Below are positions 55,076 to 61,525 of a stretch of 61,525 bases of DNA, one piece after another; within the stretch, counting starts at the first letter, position 1; each line of letters begins with the position of its first letter. Source of the stretch: an uncultured Prolixibacteraceae bacterium. Lineage in GTDB: Bacteria > Bacteroidota > Bacteroidia > Bacteroidales > Prolixibacteraceae. The position numbers were made by a program, and so were the translations under genes. Location of the stretch: positions 1 to 61,525 of the forward strand of contig CALGIG010000092.1 in NCBI GenBank assembly GCA_937915865.1, written 5' to 3'. A model generated the notes under the pieces. That model saw only the letters and a list, made by a program, of their open reading frames with translations. It was not told the origin of the DNA and made no database searches.

Positions 55076-56290
55076 ATGAAAAACCTGCTTATACTTTCCG
55101 TTGCCGCATTACTGCTTTTTGCATTTACCCGAAAGGAAGAACCTATAAGCGAATGGCGCGGCCCCAACCGCAGCGGTGTTTACAACGAATCGAACCTGTT
55201 GAAACAATGGCCTGTTGGAGGACCAAAATTAGTATGGTCGGTCGATTCGATTGGTCGTGGATATGGGTCGCCTGTTATTGCCGGGAACCAACTGTTTATC
55301 AATGGAGAAAAAGATAGCACCACATACCTGTGTTCCTTCGATTTAAACGGCAAATTGCTGTGGAAAACCGCTTATGGACAGGAATGGGTAAAAAATTTCC
55401 CCGGCTCGCGCTCTACGCCAACAGTGGTGGGCAACCTCATTTATGTAACAACCGGGAAAGGCGACATTGCCTGCATCGATAAAGAAACAGGTAAAAAAGT
55501 TTGGTCGCTCAATATGATTGCCGACCTGAAAGGCACCATCAACATGTTCGGCTACTCGCAATCGCTGCTGGTGAACGACGATTTGGTGTATTGCCAGCCT
55601 GGAGGACCCGAAAACAATGTGGTTGCCTTGAACCGCTTTACCGGCAAACTGGTCTGGGGCCAAAAAGCAAATTCGGAAGTTGAAGCCTATGGTTCGCCCA
55701 TTATTTACAAGCGTGGCGACCGCGATTTACTACTCACCTTCTCCGAATTGGCTTTCCTTGGCTTGGACGGCAAAACCGGCGAACTGATGTTTATTAACAA
55801 GATGGACACCGCCGGAAACCTGCACGGCAACATACCGATTTTAGACGGCGATGATTTGTATTATACCGAAGGCGATGGCAACCGTACCGTAAAGTTTAAG
55901 CTGGCGAAAGATGGCAGCTCGGTAACCGAAGTTTGGCGCAACCGCGATTTCGACAACCTTATGGGCGGTGTTGTTCGGCTGGGCGACAAAATATACGGAA
56001 CGGCCCACCGCCAGATGTACCTGAAATGCCTTGATATGAAAACCGGCCATGTAACCGATTCTCTGAAAATGTTTCGTGGAAGTACCGTTGCCGCCGACGG
56101 AATGCTGTATGTATATACCGAAAAAGGCGATGTGAACCTGGTTGATCCGAGTGCCGACAAAATGAAAATCGTTGGCACATTTAAAGTAACCAAAGGCAGC
56201 AAAGAGCATTTTGCCCACCCTGTGATTCACAATGGCGTCTTGTATATCCGCCACGGCGAAACATTACTGGCATACTCGATAAAAGGGTAA
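55076..56290 (+). CDS. PQQ-like beta-propeller protein
   Basis: 404 aa. Signal peptide (NLLILSVAALLLFAF), then seven or eight PQQ/BamB-like repeats (SEWRGPNRSGVY start, GKLLWKTAYG, DKETGKKVWSL, NRFTGKLVWGQ, LDGKTGELMF, NGVLYIRHG end). No catalytic Asp/Ca-binding set of quinoprotein dehydrogenases is apparent, so a binding or scaffold role in the periplasm is more likely. Higher G+C than its neighbours. Followed by a nested hairpin and a strong terminator. Confidence 0.85.
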   Translation: MKNLLILSVAALLLFAFTRKEEPISEWRGPNRSGVYNESNLLKQWPVGGPKLVWSVDSIGRGYGSPVIAGNQLFINGEKDSTTYLCSFDLNGKLLWKTAYGQEWVKNFPGSRSTPTVVGNLIYVTTGKGDIACIDKETGKKVWSLNMIADLKGTINMFGYSQSLLVNDDLVYCQPGGPENNVVALNRFTGKLVWGQKANSEVEAYGSPIIYKRGDRDLLLTFSELAFLGLDGKTGELMFINKMDTAGNLHGNIPILDGDDLYYTEGDGNRTVKFKLAKDGSSVTEVWRNRDFDNLMGGVVRLGDKIYGTAHRQMYLKCLDMKTGHVTDSLKMFRGSTVAADGMLYVYTEKGDVNLVDPSADKMKIVGTFKVTKGSKEHFAHPVIHNGVLYIRHGETLLAYSIKG

Positions 56291-56292
56291 GC

Positions 56293-56349
56293 GCTTTAGT
56301 GAGCAGGTGACTTTGAGTCACCCGCTCATTAAAAACCCTTCACTAAAGC
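56293..56349. repeat. Nested hairpin after the PQQ-like gene
   Basis: Outer arms GCTTTAGTGA (56293-56302) and TCACTAAAGC (56340-56349) enclose an inner palindrome GAGCaGGTGACT / AGTCACCcGCTC (56301-56327). The inner core is the GGTGA/TCACC type seen five more times downstream. Confidence 0.75.
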
Positions 56350-56370
56350 CGAACGGTAAAGGATATCGAA

Positions 56371-56405
56371 ATCCCCTAAAGTGCAGAAGTTTTAGGGGAT
56401 TTTTT
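56371..56405 (+). terminator. Terminator of the PQQ-like gene
   Basis: ATCCCCTAAA (56371-56380) pairs perfectly with TTTAGGGGAT (56391-56400) around GTGCAGAAGT, followed by a run of six T. A variant of this hairpin occurs at 58422-58450. Confidence 0.85.
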
Positions 56406-56424
56406 GTTTTCGAGAAATTCATGT

Positions 56425-56455
56425 CTCACAGGGTGATTCGAAATCACCCTGTGAG
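56425..56455. repeat. Perfect 14-bp palindrome, CGA loop (copy 1)
   Basis: CTCACAGGGTGATT then CGA then AATCACCCTGTGAG. Same stem length and the same loop as the copy at 58460-58490, with a common core GGGTGA-yT-CGA-Ar-TCACCC and different outer stems that remain complementary. Confidence 0.8.
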
Positions 56456-56552
56456 TGCTCTGTATAGCGTCTCAAAATTTACTAATCATATCATTTTTTT
56501 CAGATGTTTTTGCATATATTTGAGAGTTAGCGACAAACCGAAAATTTCTCTG

Positions 56553-57365
56553 ATGATTAACTATTCAATGATATATGGCGTTTCTGAAACAGCACGTTTA
56601 TTAAATGTAGACATAGAAACGATAAAAACATGTGCCTATACTTTTTCAGACTATTTAAGTTTTGAAGCAAATCCCGGTAAAGGAAAAGTTCGTCATTTTC
56701 TGATAAGTGATATTCGGGTCTTCGCTTATGTTTTAATGTATTGGGACGATGATCCTGACATAGAAAATATTAGGTATGGTCTTAATTCTAATAGTCATTT
56801 TGAGTACGAGATTATTGACGATTTTATAACAGGTATTACACCTTTGTTCAGAGCGATGCCAGAAGACATCGACGAAACATGGAGTGGCGTTGTTTTTGGT
56901 GGTGAGTTTGAATTAGGAGATATATCCACAACTGCAGACTCGTTTAAATTAGCTGGTGACAGACTTGTTGAAACAGCTCATAAAAACCATGAAGAATGGG
57001 AACTATTTCAACCGGCAATTTATTGTTATCGTCATGCGACAGAATTGTATATTAAAGCGATAATCGGTGAAGAAATTAACCATGACTTGCGCGGCTTAAC
57101 GGAAAAGCTTAAAACAGTGTTGAAAAATGAATTTAATGCGGTTCTGCCTGAATGGTTTGATAATATTATAGAAGCTTTTGATTATACAGACCCAAAAGGA
57201 ACAGCATTCAGATACGGCGAAACTATACCTAAAGATGAGTTATTTGCGGATATGAGACACATTGGAAACTTGATGAATTGGCTTTCAGACTCATTTAGGC
57301 GAATCAAGATAGAACGACTTAAACGTGCTGGCATTGTATATAACTGCCAACCGCTAGTCGAGTAG
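56553..57365 (+). CDS. MerR-type HTH / HEPN-like fusion protein
   Basis: 270 aa from the ATG at 56553 (another at 56568). The N-terminal 65 residues are a MerR-like winged helix (YGVSETARLLNVDIETIKTCAYTF...HFLISDIRVFAYVL). The C-terminal 130 residues look HEPN-like: helical, with YCYRHATELYIKAII (RHAxE-x3-K) and HDLRGL. The upstream 246 in-frame bases hold hairpins and are not protein-like. Single gene with no partner. HEPN domains often act as RNases or as scaffolds in toxin-antitoxin and defence systems; here no cognate nucleotidyltransferase is adjacent. A phage- or plasmid-borne origin is plausible. Confidence 0.6.
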   Translation: MINYSMIYGVSETARLLNVDIETIKTCAYTFSDYLSFEANPGKGKVRHFLISDIRVFAYVLMYWDDDPDIENIRYGLNSNSHFEYEIIDDFITGITPLFRAMPEDIDETWSGVVFGGEFELGDISTTADSFKLAGDRLVETAHKNHEEWELFQPAIYCYRHATELYIKAIIGEEINHDLRGLTEKLKTVLKNEFNAVLPEWFDNIIEAFDYTDPKGTAFRYGETIPKDELFADMRHIGNLMNWLSDSFRRIKIERLKRAGIVYNCQPLVE

Positions 57366-57490
57366 ATGGCCGACGAGATTATAACCTCGCCAGTGCACCT
57401 ATCTTAGAAGAAACCTCAGTAGAAAACACCTAACCACCAAATCCAAACCTTATTACCTCATTTTTGAAAGTAGAATACAACAAACATTTA

Positions 57491-58330
57491 ATGAAAACCC
57501 AATACTTTATTTTTGTTTTAATACTGCTTCTTTCTGGTAGCTGTTCGAATAAGCCTCAAAAACCGATAAAACCTGAGGCTCCCGCGAAAGAGCAGGCTCA
57601 AGCCGATTCGTTAGGCGACGCGGCATTTGAAAAAGCTGTTTCGAAATATTATTCCGACAGAAAAATTACCCGAAAACGCGATTCCCTGCTTGCCCTCGAA
57701 CGAATCAAATACGATACCTTGTACTCCTATGTCAATTCTACAATCACGATCAAAGGAATCGTTCAAAGTTCAGGAATCCACGAACAGGATCAATTGGGAA
57801 TTCAGGCTGATTTCCAGATAACCAATCCACAGAAATCGTTCTTTCTGGTTACATCCAACGACTTATCGCCCTACTGGGGCAAATGTGTATGCGTGAAAGG
57901 CCGTTTCGTTAAAGGCTGGGATGCCGACATGAGCAAATACAACTTCAATATTTCGGCCATGTACCTCGATTCGATAAAGTACATATCAAGTGATTATTGT
58001 TTCCGATCGCCCATTTTTCAACCGATAAAAAATAACGATACTTACGAAATTCAACCCCGGGATACGACAGTTAGCGGGGTCATTGTTCGGTCAAAGCGAA
58101 TGTCGCCCGATATTGGCACCGACTATCGTTTAAAATTGGAAAAGCCGGTGTACAACCTGGATGACGGTTGGGGCGAGACTTCAAACTTCATTCTGTCAAT
58201 AAATATGGACATCGACAGCCTGAACAACATCATTGAAAACAACAGAAGGGTAACATTGTATGGGATGTTTACTGGTGGGTACGTGGAAACAACCTATTTT
58301 TTGTGCAAAAAAGTGATTAAAACTGAATAA
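57491..58330 (+). CDS. Lipoprotein of unknown function
   Basis: 279 aa from MKTQYFIFVLILLLSGSC; an upstream in-frame ATG at 57464 would spoil the signal. The Cys after SGS is the lipid site. A proline/lysine-rich linker follows (PQKPIKPEAPAKEQAQ), then a beta-rich body (SFFLVTSNDLSPYWGKCVCVKGRF, GWDADMSKYNFNISAMYL) recalling OB-fold-like or tRNA-binding-type barrels. No catalytic site recognised. Located 98 bp from the MerR-HEPN gene's end. Confidence 0.7.
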   Translation: MKTQYFIFVLILLLSGSCSNKPQKPIKPEAPAKEQAQADSLGDAAFEKAVSKYYSDRKITRKRDSLLALERIKYDTLYSYVNSTITIKGIVQSSGIHEQDQLGIQADFQITNPQKSFFLVTSNDLSPYWGKCVCVKGRFVKGWDADMSKYNFNISAMYLDSIKYISSDYCFRSPIFQPIKNNDTYEIQPRDTTVSGVIVRSKRMSPDIGTDYRLKLEKPVYNLDDGWGETSNFILSINMDIDSLNNIIENNRRVTLYGMFTGGYVETTYFLCKKVIKTE

Positions 58331-58421
58331 TAGGTGCTCCAGCGAAAACGCAAACACCAGCCAACTCTTCAAAGGGTGTAACATTAATTCATCCAATAGC
58401 GAACGACACAGGATTGCAGAA

Positions 58422-58490
58422 GTCCCCTGAAGTGCAGAAGCTTTGGTGATTTACAGTTACTGAACGGGTGACTCGAAGTCACCCGTTCAG
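58422..58490. repeat. Second copy of the composite hairpin pair
   Basis: 58422-58450 (GTCCCCTGAAGTGCAGAAGC and onward) is a variant of the terminator at 56371-56405, 21 of about 27 positions alike but with the stem partly broken. It is followed at 58460-58490 by a perfect 14-bp palindrome CTGAACGGGTGACT-CGA-AGTCACCCGTTCAG, as at 56425-56455. Confidence 0.75.
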
Positions 58491-58531
58491 TATACCACCT
58501 TCCACCATTAAGGTACAATTTTTATTCGATA

Positions 58532-58570
58532 AACATCACTAATTATTTAAATTAAATAATTAGTGATGTT
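58532..58570. promoter_or_regulatory. 39-bp AT-rich palindrome upstream of the small HTH gene
   Basis: AACATCACTAATTATTTA (58532-58549) and its perfect complement (58553-58570) surround a 3-nt centre. A set of related half-motifs follows: GTGATGTTATAAA, TTGATGTTATATAA, TTAATGTTATAAA, AACATCAT, TTGATGTATTTT (58563-58704). The whole 58331-58751 region contains no gene. TAAATTTG at 58725-58732 is a possible -7 element of the HTH gene. Probable binding array for the HTH protein. Confidence 0.55.
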
Positions 58571-58751
58571 ATAAAGATAATTTATTATTTTATATAGATA
58601 AATATTGATGTTATATAAATTAATTTTAATGTTATAAACAGAATTATTTATCTTTTAAACATCATATTTTCTCTTAGTAAGATAATTATTGATGTATTTT
58701 AAATCAAATTTGTTATTTTTAAGATAAATTTGATTCAAAAAATAACTTCAG

Positions 58752-59087
58752 ATGGAACAAATACCTATAATTCCAATAATCAAGCGCGAAATGGAGCGCA
58801 AGCACATTAATGCAACCGATTTGTCGCGAGGGTTAAACATACACTACCAATCGGTTGTAGGAATGTTAAAGCGACCGGCTTTACATGTACAGCGGCTGGC
58901 CGAGATTTCAGAATGCCTGCAATACAACTTTTTCAGGGAACTGGCCCAAAAACTCCCCTACCCCGAACCTTCGTACCCCAATGTGAACGAGCAAACAGAA
59001 ATTGTCGACATGAAAGCCCGGTTGCAGGAAATGGAACTCGAAATAAAAATACTGCGCCAAACGTTGAAGGATTTGGTAAGCCGGTAA
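58752..59087 (+). CDS. Small helix-turn-helix protein with C-terminal coiled coil
   Basis: 111 aa. The N-terminal 60 residues are a Cro/CI-like helix-turn-helix (IIPIIKREMERKHINATDLSRGL, VVGMLKRPALHVQRLAEIS). A proline-rich linker (LPYPEPSYPN) leads to a C-terminal coiled coil (MKARLQEMELEIKILRQTLKDL), suggesting dimerisation. The AT-rich palindrome and repeated TTGATGTTATA-type motifs upstream are good candidates for autoregulation. Precedes 59101 by 13 bp, so the two are probably co-expressed. Confidence 0.75.
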   Translation: MEQIPIIPIIKREMERKHINATDLSRGLNIHYQSVVGMLKRPALHVQRLAEISECLQYNFFRELAQKLPYPEPSYPNVNEQTEIVDMKARLQEMELEIKILRQTLKDLVSR

Positions 59088-59100
59088 ATGAATTAAAAAT

Positions 59101-59748
59101 ATGAAACCAATCGTATCGCTTCTCTTTTTGCTACTTGTGTTCGCTGGATTTTCAGGCGATTTAAATCGTTCGAATTTAAAATGCTGCAATCAACAGAATT
59201 TTAGTTCAACTTCCGACAGAATTTTAGTTGTAGTAAATGCCTGGACAGGAATGGATCAACAATCAATTGAGAGTTGCATCAATGGTCTTGAAATTACGTT
59301 GGATTTACATTCGCAATCAAAGATTGCTGACAAAATTACTGTTGAAGACAAACCCGACACCAAGGTAATAAAGGAGTTACAAAAAAAATATTCAGTAACC
59401 GGACTGCTGTTTCTATCCAGATTAAAAATGCAAAAGTCGGCCAAAGATGTTCACGGCAATCAAATTGAATATTCGGACAATCGAATGCCAGAGCCTTATT
59501 TCGAGATATATGAAAGAGTCTTACCGTGGACAAACTTATTTGTAGAAATAACCAGTAAATGGAAATATTACGACCTCAATTCAGGAAAACAATTTGACTT
59601 TAAGATAAAAAACCAAAAGCTTTTTGAACTGAGAAAATATGTGTCCGACATCGATTCGCTTGTTAACGCCAATGAAACGATTCTTGAACCTTTGTTTTAC
59701 CAGAATGGCAAGATGGCCGCAGAGGAACTTTTAAAAATAAAAGACTAA
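59101..59748 (+). CDS. Exported protein of unknown function
   Basis: 215 aa; signal peptide (IVSLLFLLLVFAGFSG). The mature chain is cysteine-containing near the start (KCCNQQN), with a central segment of TolB/LpoB-like flavour (VTVEDKPDTKVIKELQKKYSVTGLLFLSRLKMQ) and helical C-terminal third. It begins 13 bp after the small HTH gene. I do not recognise it. It ends at a perfect palindrome (59755-59782) and a MITE. Confidence 0.65.
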   Translation: MKPIVSLLFLLLVFAGFSGDLNRSNLKCCNQQNFSSTSDRILVVVNAWTGMDQQSIESCINGLEITLDLHSQSKIADKITVEDKPDTKVIKELQKKYSVTGLLFLSRLKMQKSAKDVHGNQIEYSDNRMPEPYFEIYERVLPWTNLFVEITSKWKYYDLNSGKQFDFKIKNQKLFELRKYVSDIDSLVNANETILEPLFYQNGKMAAEELLKIKD

Positions 59749-59754
59749 ACGGTT

Positions 59755-59782
59755 AGAGGTTTCACCAATTGGTGAAACCTCT
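59755..59782. repeat. Perfect 28-bp palindrome AGAGGTTTCACC-AATT-GGTGAAACCTCT
   Basis: Fully self-complementary 28-mer starting 7 bp after the stop of the 59101 gene. Contains TCACC/GGTGA halves like the other palindromes of this region. Its last base is the first base of the MITE target duplication. Confidence 0.85.
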
Positions 59783-59787
59783 AAAAA

Positions 59788-60053
59788 GGGTCTGCTGAAA
59801 AATACATTAATTCCTGACAATGAACGATGTAATAGACAACTTACAAAAACAAAATGCATGAATTTTAAAAGGAATACCGAAAAAAGCTGGTATTTGAAAT
59901 TTGGGGCCAATTTGAAAAATATCCCAGAGGGATAAAATGTTTATAGAAATGGATGCTACGAGTGGATATTCAACCCCAGACCGGGGTTGAACAACTCTAT
60001 AACCATCATTTTTCTATAAATAGATGACCTTCCTAAAGTTTTTCAGCAGACCC
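59788..60053. mobile_element. MITE: 266-bp non-coding element with terminal inverted repeats and 6-bp duplication
   Basis: GGGTCTGCTGAAAAA (59788-59802) and its perfect complement TTTTTCAGCAGACCC (60039-60053) bound 266 bp, with TAAAAA duplicated on both sides (59782-59787, 60054-60059). The inside has no reading frame; it holds an inner inverted pair TTTATAGAAA (59940-59949) / TTTCTATAAA (60011-60020) and a small hairpin AACCCC-AGACC-GGGGTT (59972-59988). It is most likely mobilised by a transposase elsewhere in the genome that recognises the same ends. Confidence 0.85.
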
Positions 60054-60202
60054 TAAAAAGAAATTTTTCACTACTTTTAAAATATTCGTCAGCCTTATTC
60101 GTCAACCCTGTTGTAAGCAGTGCTTCAGGCTTTGAAAGGTGAATTAATCCGGTGCACCGGATCAAACCCTCTCAGGCCAAAAACAGGAAACAGAAACAAA
60201 AA

Positions 60203-60829
60203 ATGACAGGAACCGAGGTTTTAAACATGGAACTGATTCAGGCTGACGCTAACCCTGCAACCAGAAGCGTGACAAAAAAGATAAACATACCTGAAGTAGT
60301 AAAAACGTATGGCGACCGTTTGCAGGGATTCATACGCAAGCGGGTGAAGAACGTAGAAGATGCAGACGATGTCCTCCAGGATGTTTACTTTCAACTGGCC
60401 GATGCCGACCGCCTTTTGAAGCCTATCGACCAGATGGCTGCATGGTTATACACCGTTGCCCGAAACCGCATCACCGATATGTACAGGAAGAAGAAACCTG
60501 AATCGCTTCCCGAAATTTACGACGATGGTGATGACGACATATTTGTTGCAGAAATGCGCGACCTGATGTTCGACAATGGCAGCACACCCGAAACCGAGTA
60601 TTTGCGCTCTCTGGTGTGGGAAGAGTTGGAAGAAGCGCTGGCTGAACTGCCCGACGAACAGCGCCAGGCATTCGAATTCACCGAAATGAAAGGTCTTTCG
60701 TTCAAACAGATTTCGGAACAAACCGGGGTTCCGGTCAACACATTAATCTCGCGGAAGCGTTACGCAGTACTGTTTTTGCGCTATCGGCTTCAGGAGCTTT
60801 ACAACGATTTAATAAATTTTAAAAATTGA
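60203..60829 (+). CDS. RNA polymerase ECF-type sigma-70 factor
   Basis: 208 aa from ATG at 60203 (an upstream ATG at 60152 adds only Lys/Gln-rich residues). Region 2 (about 30-100: YGDRLQGFIRKRV...DVLQDVYFQLAD, WLYTVARNRITDMYRKK) and region 4 (about 140-200: ALAELPDEQRQAFEFTEMKGLSFKQISEQTGVPVNTLISRKRYAV) are clear. The linker has an acidic patch (YDDGDDDIFV). It lies 4 bp before a small membrane protein that could be its regulator. No anti-sigma with a FecR domain is seen. Confidence 0.9.
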   Translation: MTGTEVLNMELIQADANPATRSVTKKINIPEVVKTYGDRLQGFIRKRVKNVEDADDVLQDVYFQLADADRLLKPIDQMAAWLYTVARNRITDMYRKKKPESLPEIYDDGDDDIFVAEMRDLMFDNGSTPETEYLRSLVWEELEEALAELPDEQRQAFEFTEMKGLSFKQISEQTGVPVNTLISRKRYAVLFLRYRLQELYNDLINFKN

Positions 60830-60833
60830 TACA

Positions 60834-61181
60834 ATGAGAAGAAATTTTAAGAAACGCTGGTATTTATTTATACCATTGGGCATAATAGGTTTTATTGCTT
60901 TTGGCTTTATAACCATGTATTTATGGAACTGGCTGATGCCAGCCATTTTTCACCTGCCCGAGATTACCTTCTGGCAAACCATTGGACTGATGGTTTTATC
61001 GCGCCTGATCCTTGGGTTAGGATGCCATCGTGGTCCGCGAAACGAACATTTTCGCAGCAAAATGTACGATAAATGGGAAAAAATGAGCCCTGAAGAACGT
61101 GAGCAGTTTCGTGAACACCTTCGTTTGCACCAACCACCGTGGTCGCGTTGCTACACTAAAAAAGAAGAGGAAAAAGAGTAA
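60834..61181 (+). CDS. Small membrane protein paired with the ECF sigma factor
   Basis: 115 aa. Basic N-terminus, two membrane segments (FIPLGIIGFIAFGFITMYLW and FWQTIGLMVLSRLILGL), then a hydrophilic tail with MSPEEREQFREHL (a CpxP/zraP-like motif) and a His- and Cys-containing end. Only 4 bp separate it from the sigma gene. Homologues are often found beside ECF sigma factors; a membrane anti-sigma or sensor is inferred. Confidence 0.7.
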   Translation: MRRNFKKRWYLFIPLGIIGFIAFGFITMYLWNWLMPAIFHLPEITFWQTIGLMVLSRLILGLGCHRGPRNEHFRSKMYDKWEKMSPEEREQFREHLRLHQPPWSRCYTKKEEEKE

Positions 61182-61281
61182 GCACAAGAAAACTGAGCGG
61201 ATGAACAGAACCTTCCGCTCAATTTTTTGTCCTTAAGTTTCCATATAAGTAACAGGAACAATTTATTATCATATTTTTTGT

Positions 61282-61317
61282 ACTCACCCCTGATGTCCGC
61301 AAGTGCGGGGGGTGAGT
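61282..61317. repeat. Palindrome with ACTCACCCC / GGGGTGAGT ends (copy A)
   Basis: ACTCACCCC (61282-61290) and GGGGTGAGT (61309-61317) enclose an inner hairpin CCGC-AAGT-GCGG (61297-61308). Same ends as the next entry, about 90 bp away. Confidence 0.8.
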
Positions 61318-61406
61318 TCGTATAAAAATACAAATTCGAGTACGATATTATGAAACTGTTTAAAATTTTTTATTGAAGAATTTTAACCTTAATTCTATCT
61401 TTTTTG

Positions 61407-61454
61407 ACTCACCCCAAGTCCGATAAATCGGACTTTTGGGACGACGGGGTGAGT
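61407..61454. repeat. Palindrome with ACTCACCCC / GGGGTGAGT ends (copy B)
   Basis: ACTCACCCC (61407-61415) and GGGGTGAGT (61446-61454) enclose an inner hairpin AAGTCCG-ATAAAT-CGGACTT (61416-61435). The 344 bases after the last gene hold only these two palindromes; I see no other gene there. Confidence 0.8.
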
Positions 61455-61525
61455 ATTGAGTTTTAAATTAAATTTAATTCTACTTTAACAGATTTAAATT
61501 CTTAGGTACGAGTTGTTTATATCTC

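Noticed and set aside
56307..56552. An 82-codon in-frame extension before the MerR-HEPN gene
   Set aside because: It translates through a terminator and two palindromes and looks like no protein; the MerR motif begins right after the ATG at 56553.
1..61525. rRNA, tRNA, riboswitches and CRISPR arrays
   Set aside because: I looked for them in all intergenic spaces and saw no cloverleaf, CCA end, rRNA core sequence, known riboswitch core or spaced direct repeat.

Overview
The window reads as chromosomal DNA of an anaerobic or facultatively fermentative Bacteroidota. Marinilabiliales/Prolixibacteraceae-like is my inference, not a demonstrated placement. Reasons: a SusC/SusD pair, Bacteroidota-type promoters (TTTG about 20 nt before TAnnTTTG), AT-rich intergenic DNA, many lipoprotein signals, ATP-type PEP carboxykinase, and two different [FeFe] hydrogenases. 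I saw no rRNA, tRNA or CRISPR array.

Layout. (1) 0.3-10.7 kb: a sialic-acid-type catabolic locus on the + strand: GntR/FadR regulator, N-acetylneuraminate lyase, a sodium:solute symporter fused to a periplasmic lipoprotein domain, a sialidase-like beta-propeller, then SusC and SusD. The logic is outer-membrane capture (SusCD), periplasmic processing, symport and aldol cleavage. (2) 10.9-12.4 kb: a decayed AlbA_2/ATPase regulator gene. (3) 12.5-19.8 kb, minus strand: an AraC regulator, an OmpA-family lipid/peptidoglycan-side protein, and a tight operon of four exported proteins of unknown function, the last split by a nine-A run. The AraC and OmpA genes share an identical 18-nt upstream element at the same distance from their starts. 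(4) 19.9-25.5 kb: a FIST sensor, a four-PAS hybrid histidine kinase and a receiver-kinase in one operon. (5) 26-34.4 kb: a serine-hydrolase-fold lipoprotein that has lost its catalytic motifs, glyA, a CLC channel with CBS domains, PBP1A and a TIGR01777 epimerase. (6) 34.6-40.1 kb: a trimeric [FeFe] hydrogenase operon (NuoE-like, NuoF-GltD fusion, HydA), the metabolic centrepiece. (7) 40.1-47.8 kb: pckA, xerD-type recombinase, aroQ, pyk, pfkA, ispH, cmk. (8) 48-56.3 kb: a tricorn-like S41 protease, a membrane protein fused to a THEP1-type NTPase, a group-B-type [FeFe] hydrogenase and a PQQ-like propeller. (9) 56.3-61.5 kb: an accessory-looking stretch with a MerR-HEPN protein, a lipoprotein, a small HTH gene behind a large AT-rich palindrome, a MITE, an ECF sigma factor with its small membrane partner, and six GGTGA/TCACC palindromes.

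How it fits together: sugar acids enter by the SusCD/symporter route and feed glycolysis (pfkA, pyk); PckA links PEP and oxaloacetate; the two hydrogenases dispose of or recycle electrons from NAD(P)H and ferredoxin. The best candidates for something undescribed are the four-gene exported operon with its AraC/OmpA regulon, the single-chain ECF-like/THEP1 fusion beside a hydrogenase, the NuoF-GltD fusion hydrogenase with an altered H-cluster motif, and the lipoprotein-symporter fusion.
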